A stretch of DNA of 48,467 nucleotides from Candidatus Merdinaster equi. GTDB lineage: Bacteria; Bacillota; Clostridia; Lachnospirales; Lachnospiraceae. The DNA is taken from NCBI GenBank assembly GCA_018064935.1, contig JAGHUF010000055.1, positions 1 through 48,467 on the forward strand, written 5' to 3'. Position numbers and translations under genes: made by a program. The notes beneath the pieces are model-generated. The model was not told the DNA's origin and did no database searches. It saw nothing but the letters and a program-made list of their open reading frames with translations. Positions 40,189-48,290 of this stretch are shown one piece after another (positions within the stretch are counted from its first letter, which is position 1; every line of letters starts with the position of its first letter).

Positions 40189-41214
40189 ATGGCAAAGAAA
40201 GATATTAACTGGGGCGAACTTGGCTTTGGTTACATGACAACAGACAAGAGATATGTAGCCAATTACAAAGATGGAGCATGGGATAATGGTGCTCTTATAG
40301 ATGATCCTAATATTGTGCTTAATGAGTGCGCATGTGTATTCCAGTATGCTCAGACAGTTTTTGAAGGTCTGAAGGCATATACAACTGAGGATGGACATAT
40401 TGTATGTTTCCGCCCAGACCTCAATGCAGAGAGACTTGCTCAGTCTGCTAAGCGTCTTGAGATGCCTGTATTCCCTGAAGATAAATTCATCGAGGCTGTT
40501 GAGGAAGTTGTTAAGGCTAATGCTGACTGGGTACCTCCTTTTGGAAGCGGCGCAACACTTTATATTCGTCCATACCTCATGGGAACCAACGCTGTTATTG
40601 GTGTTAAGCCTGCAACAGAGTATCAGTTCAGAATTCTTGTTACACCAGTTGGACCTTATTTCAAGGGTGGAGTTAAGCCACTTACAGTACGTATTCCTGA
40701 TTATGATCGTGCAGCACCTCATGGAACAGGAAATATCAAGGCTGGTCTTAACTATGCAATGAGTCTGTATCCAATTATGGATGCTCACAGACAGGGATAT
40801 GATGAGAATATGTACCTTGATCCTCAGACAAGAACCTATATCGAGGAGACTGGTGGTGCTAATATCATCTTTGTTACCAAGGATGGCAAGCTCGTAACTC
40901 CTAAGTCTAATTCAATTCTTCCTTCTATTACCAGAAGATCTCTTTGCTATGTAGCAGAGAAGTATCTTGGTATGACAGTTGAGGAGAGACAGATTCCTCT
41001 TTCTGAGGTTCCAGAGATGATGGAATGTGGACTTTGTGGTACAGCAGCAGTTATTTCTCCTGTTGGTAAGATTGTTGATCACGGCAAGGAAATCTGCTTA
41101 CCTTCAGGTATGGAGAAGATGGGTCCTACACTTCAGAAACTGTATGATACATTAACAGGTATCCAGATGGGCAAGATTGAAGCTCCTGAAGGTTGGGTAC
41201 ATACAATTATGTAA
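40189..41214 (+). CDS. ilvE: Branched-chain amino acid aminotransferase
   Basis: Final step of leucine, isoleucine and valine synthesis and first of their breakdown; PLP fold type IV. The 341-residue protein starts at ATG 40189 (MAKKDINWGELGFGY), set by CAAGGAGGA; the frame extends to 40132 but without a ribosome binding site. Visible: QTVFEGLKAY, FRPDLNAERLAQSAKRL, PLP Lys184 in GNIKAGLNYA, EETGGANIIFV, and GTAAVISPVG. Length and order match class II BCATs of bacteria. Own promoter and strong terminator. Confidence 0.96.
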   Translation: MAKKDINWGELGFGYMTTDKRYVANYKDGAWDNGALIDDPNIVLNECACVFQYAQTVFEGLKAYTTEDGHIVCFRPDLNAERLAQSAKRLEMPVFPEDKFIEAVEEVVKANADWVPPFGSGATLYIRPYLMGTNAVIGVKPATEYQFRILVTPVGPYFKGGVKPLTVRIPDYDRAAPHGTGNIKAGLNYAMSLYPIMDAHRQGYDENMYLDPQTRTYIEETGGANIIFVTKDGKLVTPKSNSILPSITRRSLCYVAEKYLGMTVEERQIPLSEVPEMMECGLCGTAAVISPVGKIVDHGKEICLPSGMEKMGPTLQKLYDTLTGIQMGKIEAPEGWVHTIM

Positions 41215-41289
41215 TTAAACAGGCTGCGTGATGCCGATTGATTTTCGGGTGTCTGCGGTGATTGATTTGAATACATGACAATAGCAGAG

Positions 41290-41320
41290 GGTGCCGGGGA
41301 ATAATCCTCGGCGCCTTTTT
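41290..41320 (+). terminator. Rho-independent terminator of ilvE
   Basis: GGTGCCGGGGA / TCCTCGGCGCC stem (11 bp with two wobbles), loop ATAA, then TTTTT. Confidence 0.93.
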
Positions 41321-41375
41321 ATTCACACGAGCCCGCGATCTGGGTTTGTGGAAAGCATTGGGATGGCAAAGAAAT

Positions 41376-42083
41376 ATGTCAGATAGTTGTTTTGAGAGAT
41401 ATGAGAAGAAATATCTGCTAACAAAAGAAGAATATGAACAAGTGATGTCGAGTCTGCAAAACCACATGAAGGTGGACCAGTACGGATTGTCAACTATTTG
41501 CAATATCTATTATGACACGCTGAACTATAGACTGATAAGAGAGTCTATTGAAAAGCCGGTTTATAAAGAGAAGCTTAGACTTCGCTGCTATGGAGTACCT
41601 AAGCAGGATACTGTTTCTTACGTTGAAATAAAGAAGAAATATGAAGGGATTGTTTATAAGAGAAGAATAAGCCTTCCCTACAGTGAAGCATATAAATGGC
41701 TCTCAGGCGATGAAAAAGATATAAACCTGAGCGATGAGTCAGGTAATAGACATCAGATAGAGAAAGAGATTGCCTATTTCAAGGAGTTTTACAAAGATCT
41801 TCAGCCAGCGTGTGTCTTGTGCTATGACAGAATTGCACTATATGGTATCGAGGACAAAGAGATACGTGTGACGATGGATTCCAATATCCGGTGGAGAACG
41901 GAGGACCTGGACTTGTTGCATGGAGATCAGGGAAGCCTTCTGTTTGATGAGGATTACTACCTCATGGAAATAAAGGTGCCTAAATATATGCCGGAATGGC
42001 TTATAAGACTTCTGAATGATAATAAGATTTATCCTACATCCTTTTCGAAGTATGGCAATGTGTACAAGAGCATATTTGAATGA
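41376..42083 (+). CDS. VTC-domain (polyphosphate polymerase-like) protein
   Basis: A 235-residue protein with the VTC tunnel-domain pattern: an ERYEKKYLL start, YYDTLNYRLIRESIEKP, KEKLRLRCYG, VYVEIKKKY-type strand (SYVEIKKKYEGIVYKRR) and a late MEIKVPKYMPEWL. Charged Arg/Lys/Glu residues line the tunnel in relatives that make polyphosphate from ATP. I prefer ATG 41376 (MSDSCFERYE) although the ribosome binding site is weak (GGGATGG). In many Bacillota this domain pairs with a DUF4956 membrane protein, as here. Confidence 0.9.
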   Translation: MSDSCFERYEKKYLLTKEEYEQVMSSLQNHMKVDQYGLSTICNIYYDTLNYRLIRESIEKPVYKEKLRLRCYGVPKQDTVSYVEIKKKYEGIVYKRRISLPYSEAYKWLSGDEKDINLSDESGNRHQIEKEIAYFKEFYKDLQPACVLCYDRIALYGIEDKEIRVTMDSNIRWRTEDLDLLHGDQGSLLFDEDYYLMEIKVPKYMPEWLIRLLNDNKIYPTSFSKYGNVYKSIFE

Positions 42084-42219
42084 GTTTTGAATGCTTTTTT
42101 GTTGACTTTTGCGGTGACCGGGTGGACATTTAATTCCGCAGTTAGTACAATTAGCAGGTAGTAATTTTGTGCATGTGTGAAATACAATATATGGAGTGCC
42201 GTGAGCGTTATTCGTATGT

Positions 42220-42247
42220 CTATTTGTTTTCTGAGCAGAACAAATAG
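42220..42247 (+). other. Inverted repeat before the DUF4956 gene
   Basis: CTATTTGTT (42220-42228) and AACAAATAG (42239-42247), perfect 9-bp arms around 10 bases. No T-tract follows, so it is more likely an operator or a leader hairpin than a terminator. The rest of the 220-base gap (42084-42304) shows nothing clear. Confidence 0.55.
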
Positions 42248-42304
42248 CTATGCTGGCATCTCTTAGTAATAAGTTGTTAAGAATCAGAAATGAGGAAAAT
42301 ATAT

Positions 42305-42976
42305 ATGGAACAAATATTTGCATCCGTCTTATCTGGCGGATTGACACTTGGAAGTTATTTGATTAGCACCGCTGTATCCCTTGCTTTGGGAGCAATTATT
42401 GCATTTTCCTGCAGTTTTAAGCAGAGATGTACTCAGACGATGATGGTAACCCTGGTATTGCTTCCGGCTATTGTACAGACAGTGATTATGATGGTAAATG
42501 GCAATGTGGGAACAGGAATTGCTGTTGCAGGTGCATTTTCTCTTGTAAGATTCCGTTCTGCGCAGGGAAATGCCAAGGATATTGCAATGATATTCCTTGC
42601 TATGGCTGTTGGAATTGCTACAGGCACTGGATATATAGCATTTGCGGGAATATTCACGATTATTATCTGCGCGGTTTACATAATTTTGAATTTGCTTGGT
42701 ATTGGAACACGTAAATCTGAGGAAAAGAATCTTAAAATCACAATTCCTGAGTCGTTGGATTACAGTGAAGTGTTCGATGACATTCTGAATAAGTTTGCTA
42801 CAGATTGGCGACTTCTTGAAGTGAAAACAGTGAATATGGGAGCTATGTATAAGCTTCACTATACTATTACATTGAAGGCAGATGTGAGAGAAAAGGATTT
42901 GATTGACGAGCTGAGATGTAGAAATGGTAACTTGGAGATCAGCTGTGGCAGATCAAGTGTTGTTGAGCAGCTTTAA
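42305..42976 (+). CDS. DUF4956 membrane protein
   Basis: A 223-residue protein with four membrane helices in residues 10-135 (LISTAVSLALGAIIAF, MMVTLVLLPAIVQTVIMM, AMIFLAMAVGIATGTGYIAF, IFTIIICAVYIILNLLGI), the conserved loop SLVRFRSAQGNAKDIAMIF, and a cytosolic ACT-like C-terminal domain. This set defines DUF4956, which usually stands next to VTC-domain and CotH-type genes. ATG 42305 follows GAGGAA; an ATG five codons earlier overlaps that site. Confidence 0.9.
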   Translation: MEQIFASVLSGGLTLGSYLISTAVSLALGAIIAFSCSFKQRCTQTMMVTLVLLPAIVQTVIMMVNGNVGTGIAVAGAFSLVRFRSAQGNAKDIAMIFLAMAVGIATGTGYIAFAGIFTIIICAVYIILNLLGIGTRKSEEKNLKITIPESLDYSEVFDDILNKFATDWRLLEVKTVNMGAMYKLHYTITLKADVREKDLIDELRCRNGNLEISCGRSSVVEQL

Positions 42977-42995
42977 TGAACGAAGGAGCTTTTTT

Positions 42996-43949
42996 ATGAA
43001 GAAAAAAATAGTAGCAATAATTCTTGGGATTATGTCATTGGGCCTTGTGGCCTGTGGCAATGCACAGAATCAGAATGAGACACCCGGTGCGGTAGAAGTT
43101 CAGGATGAGATAACTGATGTCCCTGCGCAGCCGACGGAGCAGCCGACAGAGAAACCCGAGGAAGTTGTTGATAATGATCCACAGATAACGCCGGAGATTA
43201 CCGATGAACCTGGTACAGATGAGGTAGAGTATGCTCCTGACAGTATAGAAGGTCAGATATATACAATCTCGCAGAATTCAGATTTGTGGTATGAGGGATC
43301 TGGTGAAGGCTATCATAAGATTAAGTATGCGGTGACAGACCTTGATATGAATGGAAGACTTGAAATCATTATGAGTGATTTTAATGAGGATAGTTATTTT
43401 TCAAGAAACAGATTCTACGAGGTAACAGAGGATTACTCTGGGCTCTATAAGATGGAGTATGACTGTGAGACTAAATGGGCTAATGGCGAAGAGGATGGTT
43501 ATGCACCAGATTTGATGCTGTTTAGCAATATGGCATGTTATTCATCTGCAACCTGGGGAAGTGCGACTGATGATTATGCGGGACCAACATATTTCTATAT
43601 CACTCAGGATGAGTTGGTTTATCCGGATTATGAGTCTTCTGTCATGGCTTACATGGAGCTTATAATTGGAAATCAGGGCACAGTTCATACTTTCGGAAAG
43701 GGAATGATATATTACTATCCTGATGGCACAGTTTTATACAATGATGAAGGCGGACTGGACTGCACAGAAGAAGAGTTCTTTACGAGTCTTCACTGGGGCT
43801 TCAATGCTGAATATGGATGGGCTAAGGACAACGTGACTTGGTCTTTTGTCGATATTGATGATCCAGAGCATTGCTATAATGCCCTTGTGGAATCTTATCA
43901 GGGATATACAAGAGAAAATCTTTATCCTGCAGATATCGTAGAGGAATAG
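42996..43949 (+). CDS. Unknown lipoprotein, 317 residues
   Basis: ATG 42996 follows GAAGGAG; the frame runs on upstream to 42924 across the end of the DUF4956 gene but has no start signal there. Signal peptide ends LGLVACG with Cys20. A Pro/Thr/Glu linker (PTEQPTEKPEE) precedes a globular domain beginning with IEGQIYTISQNSD and containing YAVTDLDMNGRLEIIMS, an Asp-rich turn of the kind that may bind calcium. It occupies the place often held by CotH in VTC/DUF4956 loci but shows no CotH kinase motif. Confidence 0.85.
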   Translation: MKKKIVAIILGIMSLGLVACGNAQNQNETPGAVEVQDEITDVPAQPTEQPTEKPEEVVDNDPQITPEITDEPGTDEVEYAPDSIEGQIYTISQNSDLWYEGSGEGYHKIKYAVTDLDMNGRLEIIMSDFNEDSYFSRNRFYEVTEDYSGLYKMEYDCETKWANGEEDGYAPDLMLFSNMACYSSATWGSATDDYAGPTYFYITQDELVYPDYESSVMAYMELIIGNQGTVHTFGKGMIYYYPDGTVLYNDEGGLDCTEEEFFTSLHWGFNAEYGWAKDNVTWSFVDIDDPEHCYNALVESYQGYTRENLYPADIVEE

Positions 43950-44017
43950 CACGGCTATAGCTATTGTAGAAGAAACACACTGCAGACATGACAGTAGAAT
44001 AATGAGTAGATAAAAAA

Positions 44018-44046
44018 GAAGCGCATCAGTGATGTGCTTCTTTTTT
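44018..44046 (+). terminator. Rho-independent terminator
   Basis: GAAGCGCAT / ATGTGCTTC stem (one wobble), loop CAGTG, flanked by six A before and six T after, so it could work in both directions. It closes the lipoprotein gene at 42996. Confidence 0.92.
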
Positions 44047-44060
44047 GTTATACGCGATGA

Positions 44061-44102
44061 GCCAAGTACAGATACATGCTTGCATGGTAATCTGTATTTG
44101 GC
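44061..44102 (+). other. 13-bp inverted repeat before a -10 box
   Basis: GCCAAGTACAGAT (44061-44073) and ATCTGTATTTGGC (44090-44102), 13 pairs with one wobble, with CATGC/GCATG nested inside. TATAAT follows at 44108-44113, so the right arm covers the area just upstream of a -10 box. Confidence 0.6.
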
Positions 44103-44152
44103 GAACGTATAATCATGAGGAAGAAGCGAAGCGTATTCCGAATGATATACGA

Positions 44153-44191
44153 GTGTATATCGAGTAGGAGTCAGCCTACTCGCTTATACAC
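44153..44191 (+). other. Leader-type hairpin upstream of the patatin gene
   Basis: GTGTATA and TATACAC form the base and GAGTAGG / CCTACTC the top of a 39-base stem-loop with loop AGTCAG and a small asymmetric bulge. No T-run follows. It would be in any RNA started from the 44108 box. Confidence 0.55.
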
Positions 44192-44218
44192 GATTAGCCG
44201 CGAAAATAAAATATATGA

Positions 44219-44246
44219 TTCACAATATTACAACACGTGGTATAAT
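44219..44246 (+). promoter_or_regulatory. Promoter of the patatin-like gene
   Basis: TTCACA (44219-44224), 16 bases, TATAAT (44241-44246) with a TGG extension in front of it. Confidence 0.55.
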
Positions 44247-44364
44247 AAACTACATGAAGCGGTAATGATAATTGCATACGCCGAAATGCGTGGGCATTAA
44301 GAAACAAATATGCACCTATAATGCATGGTGACGATGTAATTTGGTTCATATAGTGAGGGTTGTG

Positions 44365-45273
44365 ATGAGAGTATATTCAGGTGTTGATAAACTGCCAACC
44401 GGGCAGACTGATGAGAAACTGATAGAGGGCTGCCTTTGTTTAGAGGGCGGGGCATTTCGCGGAGTATATACCAGTGGCGTGTGTGATGCACTTATGGAGA
44501 ATGGCATAAACATGTCGGCATGTGTAGGTGTATCAGCCGGAGCGCTGAATGGCGTTGGATATGTGTCAGGGCAAATTGGGCGATGTGGAAGAATTAATCT
44601 CAAATATAGGCATGACGGAAGATATGTGGGACTTAGAGCACTCGTGCGCAATAAGGGGATAATCGGATTTGACTTTCTCTTTAATGAGGTGCCTGATTTT
44701 TTGCCTTTCAACAAAGAACGATTTGAGAGACCTGAACAGAGATTTGTGGCTGTTGCAACCAACTGTAAAACTGGCAAAACGGAATATTTCGAAAAGGGAA
44801 AATGTGACATTTTCAAAGCGGTTCAGGCGTCATCTTCAATGCAGTATGTTTCAAAGCCTGTAATTGTTGATGGCAAACCATGCCTTGATGGTGGAGCGAC
44901 GGTACATACGCCATATAAATGGGCTCTTGATAACAAATACGAGAAAATTATTGTTGTAAGAACCAGAGACAGGGAGTATAGGCGAACACCAAAAAATCAT
45001 GCAGCAGCGAAGCTTATGTACAAGAAATACCCTAAGTATATGGAATGCCTGATGAATGTGGAAACGGCATACAATAAGGAATGTGATAGGCTTGACATTC
45101 TGGGAGACGAAGGCAGGGTGCTGGTACTATATCCCTCTAAACCGTTAGATCATATTTCTCGAATTGAGCCAGACATGGAGAAACTAGGGTGGTTATACTA
45201 CCTTGGATATAATGATACGCTGGCACAGATGAACAGAATACGAAACTATCTAGCCTTGACAAAAAAGGACTAA
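44365..45273 (+). CDS. Patatin-like phospholipase
   Basis: A 302-residue lipid hydrolase with a Ser-Asp dyad. Motifs: oxyanion loop GGAFRGVYTSGV, nucleophile elbow GVSAGALNG (Ser57) and CLDGGATVHTP (Asp175). It matches the bacterial patatin group with a C-terminal extension (LDHISRIEPDMEKLGWLYYL) frequent in Clostridia. I start at ATG 44365; the upstream TTG at 44341 has no ribosome binding site, and AGGG at 44354 serves 44365 poorly but adequately. No signal peptide; acts in the cytosol or at the inner leaflet. Confidence 0.93.
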   Translation: MRVYSGVDKLPTGQTDEKLIEGCLCLEGGAFRGVYTSGVCDALMENGINMSACVGVSAGALNGVGYVSGQIGRCGRINLKYRHDGRYVGLRALVRNKGIIGFDFLFNEVPDFLPFNKERFERPEQRFVAVATNCKTGKTEYFEKGKCDIFKAVQASSSMQYVSKPVIVDGKPCLDGGATVHTPYKWALDNKYEKIIVVRTRDREYRRTPKNHAAAKLMYKKYPKYMECLMNVETAYNKECDRLDILGDEGRVLVLYPSKPLDHISRIEPDMEKLGWLYYLGYNDTLAQMNRIRNYLALTKKD

Positions 45274-45345
45274 AAAGCGACAATAAAATAGTGTGGAGAT
45301 ACACTAAAAATCATGCGTTATCCAACGGGAGGAAGGCATTTAATT

Positions 45346-45921
45346 ATGGATTCAATTAGTAAGATTGGCAAGAGCTCTTTGGCGGCTCCTATTATCACAA
45401 TTGTCATCGGTATCATTTTTATCGTTAATCCAATGTTTCCTGCGACAAGTGTGGCAATTGTACTCGGTTCACTCACAATTCTCTTTGGAGTAATAAATGG
45501 AGTAATATTTGCGGCACAGCTTAAGCCGGATGTTAAACCACCTACAATCAATCTCGTTCTTGCAATAATAATGGTTGTGATTGGAATTTTCACTCTGACT
45601 CATACGCAGACACTTTTGGACATTATTTCTTATACAATTAGTATCTATGTGCTTGTTGATGGGGTTAAGCATGTTGATTATGCGTTGAACCTCAAATACA
45701 ACAAAGCAGGAGGCTGGGAGCTTAATATCTTCTTTGCTCTTGCGCTTGTTACTGTTGGCGTATTAACTCTTTTCCTTAAGGATATGCTTAGGGGAGTTCT
45801 TGGAACAGTATTGGGTGTTATTCTCATCATCGCAGGAACAATCGGTATGATAACAGTTCTTAGACTTACAAGGATTGAAAGTAAGAAACAGAAAGAAACT
45901 AGTTTAGACGTTGTGAACTAG
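45346..45921 (+). CDS. DUF308 / HdeD-like membrane protein
   Basis: A 191-residue protein with six membrane helices in three pairs (ITIVIGIIFIVNP, SVAIVLGSLTILFGVINGVI, LVLAIIMVVIGIFTL, IISYTISIYVLVDGV, IFFALALVTVGVLTLFL, VLGTVLGVILIIAGTIGMI), the DUF308/HdeD pattern. ATG 45346 follows GGGAGGAAGG; ATG 45313 has no such site. The family is linked to acid stress in enteric bacteria, but its role in Clostridia is unknown. A hairpin terminator lies inside the convergent add gene. Confidence 0.88.
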   Translation: MDSISKIGKSSLAAPIITIVIGIIFIVNPMFPATSVAIVLGSLTILFGVINGVIFAAQLKPDVKPPTINLVLAIIMVVIGIFTLTHTQTLLDIISYTISIYVLVDGVKHVDYALNLKYNKAGGWELNIFFALALVTVGVLTLFLKDMLRGVLGTVLGVILIIAGTIGMITVLRLTRIESKKQKETSLDVVN

Positions 45922-45951
45922 TGTGATTTTCTAGTCGATTTATCAATTGAA

Positions 45952-46968
45952 CTAGACTGTTCTATAATTTGATATGATTTGAATGAGCTCCTTCTTGACA
46001 TCGTCTGATGCGAAGGAGCTTTTTGCTGCACAAAAAAGAAGATTCAGTATGTCATCGGGATTTAGGCCCAATGCCTCTGATAGCGCACGAAATTCTTTTT
46101 TTATGGTAGTTCCTTCAATTGAAGGGTCGTCTGTGTTGATTGTGACAGGGATTCCTGCGCGCAGAAATGCTGGAAGAGGATAGTTCTCATAAGAATCGCA
46201 AGCACATGTGTTGAGATTGCTTGTGGGACACATTTCAAGAGGAATGTGTTTCGATGCCAATAATTCAATTAACGAGTCATCGTCAGCCGCGCGAAGCCCG
46301 TGTCCGATTCGAGATGCCCCCATGTCGATAGCACATTTGATGCTCTGAGGACCATCAGCTTCGCCAGCGTGGATTGTAAATGGAACATTAAGCTCTCTTG
46401 CAAGGGCAAATACTTCTTCAAAATCGCTGGTCGGGAACAATGCCTCTGCTCCGGCGAGATCGGCTGCACAGACTCCTTTGCCCAGGTACTTATGTGTGAG
46501 GCGGACTGTCTCAAGATTCTCGTCAAGGTTGTCTGAATCTCGCATACAGCAGAGAATGAGATTGCATTTGACGGGAGAGTTCTCTGTGCCGGATATAGCT
46601 GCAAGAACAGCGTCTTCCATTGACAGACCTTTATCTGTAGATTTCTGTGGTGCAAATCTGATTTCAGCATATATCACGCTCTGCTCATTGAGCTCGGATA
46701 GCAGATTCACTACGGCCTGCTTAATGGATTCTTTTGTTTGAAGAAGAGAGCAGGGAAAAGCAAACTTCTCAAGAAACTCGTTCAAATCCCGGCAATTGGG
46801 AGAGACTCGAAGGAGTTTTAGCAGATCATCATCAGATGCCGGAATTGATACATCAGAAATAGCAGCAAGTTGCCTTGCTGATGAAAGTGAAATTGCACCA
46901 TCTAAATGAAGATGCAAATCTATCATGCAATTGAGGGAATCAATGTATGAATGTATTTGTGAACTCAT
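45952..46968 (-). CDS. add: Adenosine deaminase
   Basis: Converts adenosine and deoxyadenosine to inosine forms. On the minus strand, 338 residues. Zinc and catalytic residues are visible: [12 protein letters not shown] at the N-terminus, [19 protein letters not shown], and [11 protein letters not shown]. Start ATG at 46968 overlaps the udp stop (ATGA), so the two are coupled. The last part of the gene also encodes, on the plus strand, a hairpin followed by TTTTT that can end transcription from the DUF308 gene. Confidence 0.95.
   Translation of the reverse strand: MSSQIHSYIDSLNCMIDLHLHLDGAISLSSARQLAAISDVSIPASDDDLLKLLRVSPNCRDLNEFLEKFAFPCSLLQTKESIKQAVVNLLSELNEQSVIYAEIRFAPQKSTDKGLSMEDAVLAAISGTENSPVKCNLILCCMRDSDNLDENLETVRLTHKYLGKGVCAADLAGAEALFPTSDFEEVFALARELNVPFTIHAGEADGPQSIKCAIDMGASRIGHGLRAADDDSLIELLASKHIPLEMCPTSNLNTCACDSYENYPLPAFLRAGIPVTINTDDPSIEGTTIKKEFRALSEALGLNPDDILNLLFCAAKSSFASDDVKKELIQIISNYRTV
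45986..46024 (+). terminator. Plus-strand terminator inside the add coding region
   Basis: AGCTCCTTC (45986-45994) pairs with GAAGGAGCT (46012-46020); CATC/GATG pair inside the loop; TTTTT follows. It lies about 65 bases past the DUF308 stop, within the 3' end of the convergent add gene. Confidence 0.75.
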
Positions 46969-47747
46969 AGGCGTTTCTTGTCTGCTTCGATCAGCTTGCC
47001 AAGTGCATTTACAGCAACCTTGATAGCTGATTCAGTGTCGTGAACCTGTTCGTTTGGAAGACCTTTTTTTGCACGCTCCTGGTTGGCTACAACAAGGAAG
47101 CACGAACCAACTCTAACGCGGAGGAACTGACCTGCAATAAACAGAGCAGCAGATTCCATCTCTGATGCAAGACATCCCATCCGAATCCACGCCTGCCATT
47201 TGTTTTCAAGTTCATAAGAAACAGGCATAACCTCAGGCTCATGCTGTCCGAAGAAAGAATCTTTACATTGAACTACACCAGTGTGGTGTGGAAATTGTAA
47301 TTCGGCAGCTGCCTCACGGAGTGCGTTAACAACATCAATATCTGCGACTGCAGGGTATTCGATCGGAGCATATTCCTTGGAGGTTCCCTCCATTCTGACA
47401 GCTCCTGTCGCGATTACGACATCGCCGCCTATTACCTCCTCCTGCATACCACCACAGGTTCCGATTCTGATAAAAGTGTGGGCTCCACATTTTGATAACT
47501 CTTCAATGGCAATCGAAGCCGAAGGACCACCAATTCCTGTTGAGGTAACTGACACTTTTGTGCCGTTTAAATACCCTGTATATGTAGTGTATTCTCTTGA
47601 GTCTGCAACAAGCTTAGCGTCATCAAAATGCTCTGCAATCTTGGAGCATCTCTTTGGGTCACCTGGAAGTATTACGTACTGTCCTATATCTTCCGGACCA
47701 ACACCAGTGTGATATTGTTTTCCTGAACCTTCTGCGTAATCAATCAT
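46965..47747 (-). CDS. udp: Uridine phosphorylase
   Basis: Splits uridine with phosphate to uracil and ribose-1-phosphate. On the minus strand, 260 residues. Motifs: phosphate loop [43 protein letters not shown], and the nucleoside-binding EMESAALF. The start is ATG 47747 ([10 protein letters not shown]), eight bases after GGAGG; ATG 47753 lies only one or two bases from that site, and the open frame reaching 47903 runs into the tandem repeat. Forms a salvage operon with add. Confidence 0.93.
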   Translation of the reverse strand: MIDYAEGSGKQYHTGVGPEDIGQYVILPGDPKRCSKIAEHFDDAKLVADSREYTTYTGYLNGTKVSVTSTGIGGPSASIAIEELSKCGAHTFIRIGTCGGMQEEVIGGDVVIATGAVRMEGTSKEYAPIEYPAVADIDVVNALREAAAELQFPHHTGVVQCKDSFFGQHEPEVMPVSYELENKWQAWIRMGCLASEMESAALFIAGQFLRVRVGSCFLVVANQERAKKGLPNEQVHDTESAIKVAVNALGKLIEADKKRL

Positions 47748-47856
47748 TTGCATACCCTCCCTTTTCTCCATTCTACCATGAACCATGGGGACGGGGGTAG
47801 TGGTTCGAGGGATGTCATTTCGTCGATTCGTGAACCACTTTTTATCGTTTTCTCCC

Positions 47857-48060
47857 GTTTTTGACGCCTGGTTTGACTTGTTTTTTCGGTTTGAGGGCGT
47901 CATTTTTTAGTGCATCATATGTTTTTGACGCCTGGTTTGACTTGTCTTTTCGGTTTGAGGGCGTCATTTTTTAATGCATCATATGTTTTTGACGCCTAGT
48001 TTGACTTGCCTTTCCGGTTTGAGGGCGTCATTGTTTAATGCATCATATGTTTTTGGCGCC
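47857..48060. repeat. Array of 64-bp tandem hairpin repeats (three copies plus a part)
   Basis: Units start at 47857, 47921 and 47985, with a 12-base fourth start at 48049. Each unit runs GTTTTTGACGCC, GTTTGACTTG, CGGTTTGA, GGGCGTCATT, T-run, TGCATCATAT. Within each unit TGACGCC and GGCGTCA are exact complements around about 27 bases, and GGTTTGA occurs twice (AGTTTGA once in copy 3). Differences between copies fall in the loop and the T-run, not in the arms. On the plus strand each unit looks like hairpin plus T-run. Confidence 0.92.
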
Positions 48061-48064
48061 AAAA
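48051..48064. repeat. 14-bp perfect palindrome at the array edge
   Basis: TTTTGGCGCCAAAA. It replaces the TGACGCC arm of the fourth, truncated repeat unit by a self-complementary version. Confidence 0.85.
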
Positions 48065-48206
48065 TTAGCGCGTTTTGAAAATTAGCGAGTAAATTAAATA
48101 CAGTTTTTTGACGAATGATGAAGAGCGACATTAATTGATGTTTGAAGAGCTATGTTGAATACCCATCCAAAAGGACGTTCGACGGACAAAACCGTGAAAA
48201 TAGGTG

Positions 48207-48212
48207 TATAAT
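48207..48212 (+). promoter_or_regulatory. -10 box of aldo/keto reductase promoter
   Basis: TATAAT, with a weak -35 candidate GGACAA at 48184-48189 (17 bases). Leader of about 70 bases. Confidence 0.45.
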
Positions 48213-48290
48213 ACAAACGGATTTATAGAATTCCATATAGGTAAGTATTATGGATGTTGTCGAAGCTGTCCTATTGAACGGAGGTCACGA

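Larger units (their letters stand above)
43950..44364. other. Non-coding stretch of 415 bases with hairpins
   Basis: It contains the terminator at 44018, two strong inverted repeats (44061-44102 and 44153-44191) and two promoter-like -10 boxes (TATAAT 44108-44113; TGGTATAAT 44238-44246). A 61-codon frame at 44115-44300 lacks a ribosome binding site and runs through the hairpin, so I do not call it. Confidence 0.65.
47748..48290. other. Intergenic region of 543 bases between divergent genes
   Basis: It holds an inverted repeat AGTGGTTC / GAACCACT with TTTTT (47799-47806, 47832-47843), the 64-bp tandem array, a 14-bp palindrome, a 17-bp-period direct repeat AAAATTAGCG (48061 and 48078), and a -10 box for the aldo/keto reductase at 48207. 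No additional gene is supported. Confidence 0.75.

Noticed and set aside
44115-44300. 61-codon open frame before the patatin gene
   Set aside because: No ribosome binding site, passes through a strong hairpin, odd composition.
47748-47903. Longer N-terminus for uridine phosphorylase on the minus strand
   Set aside because: The extension is Lys/Asn-rich, runs into the tandem repeat, exceeds family length, and a good ribosome binding site fixes ATG 47747.
47857-48060. CRISPR array
   Set aside because: The whole 64-bp unit repeats, including what would be spacers; there are no unique spacers and no cas genes.
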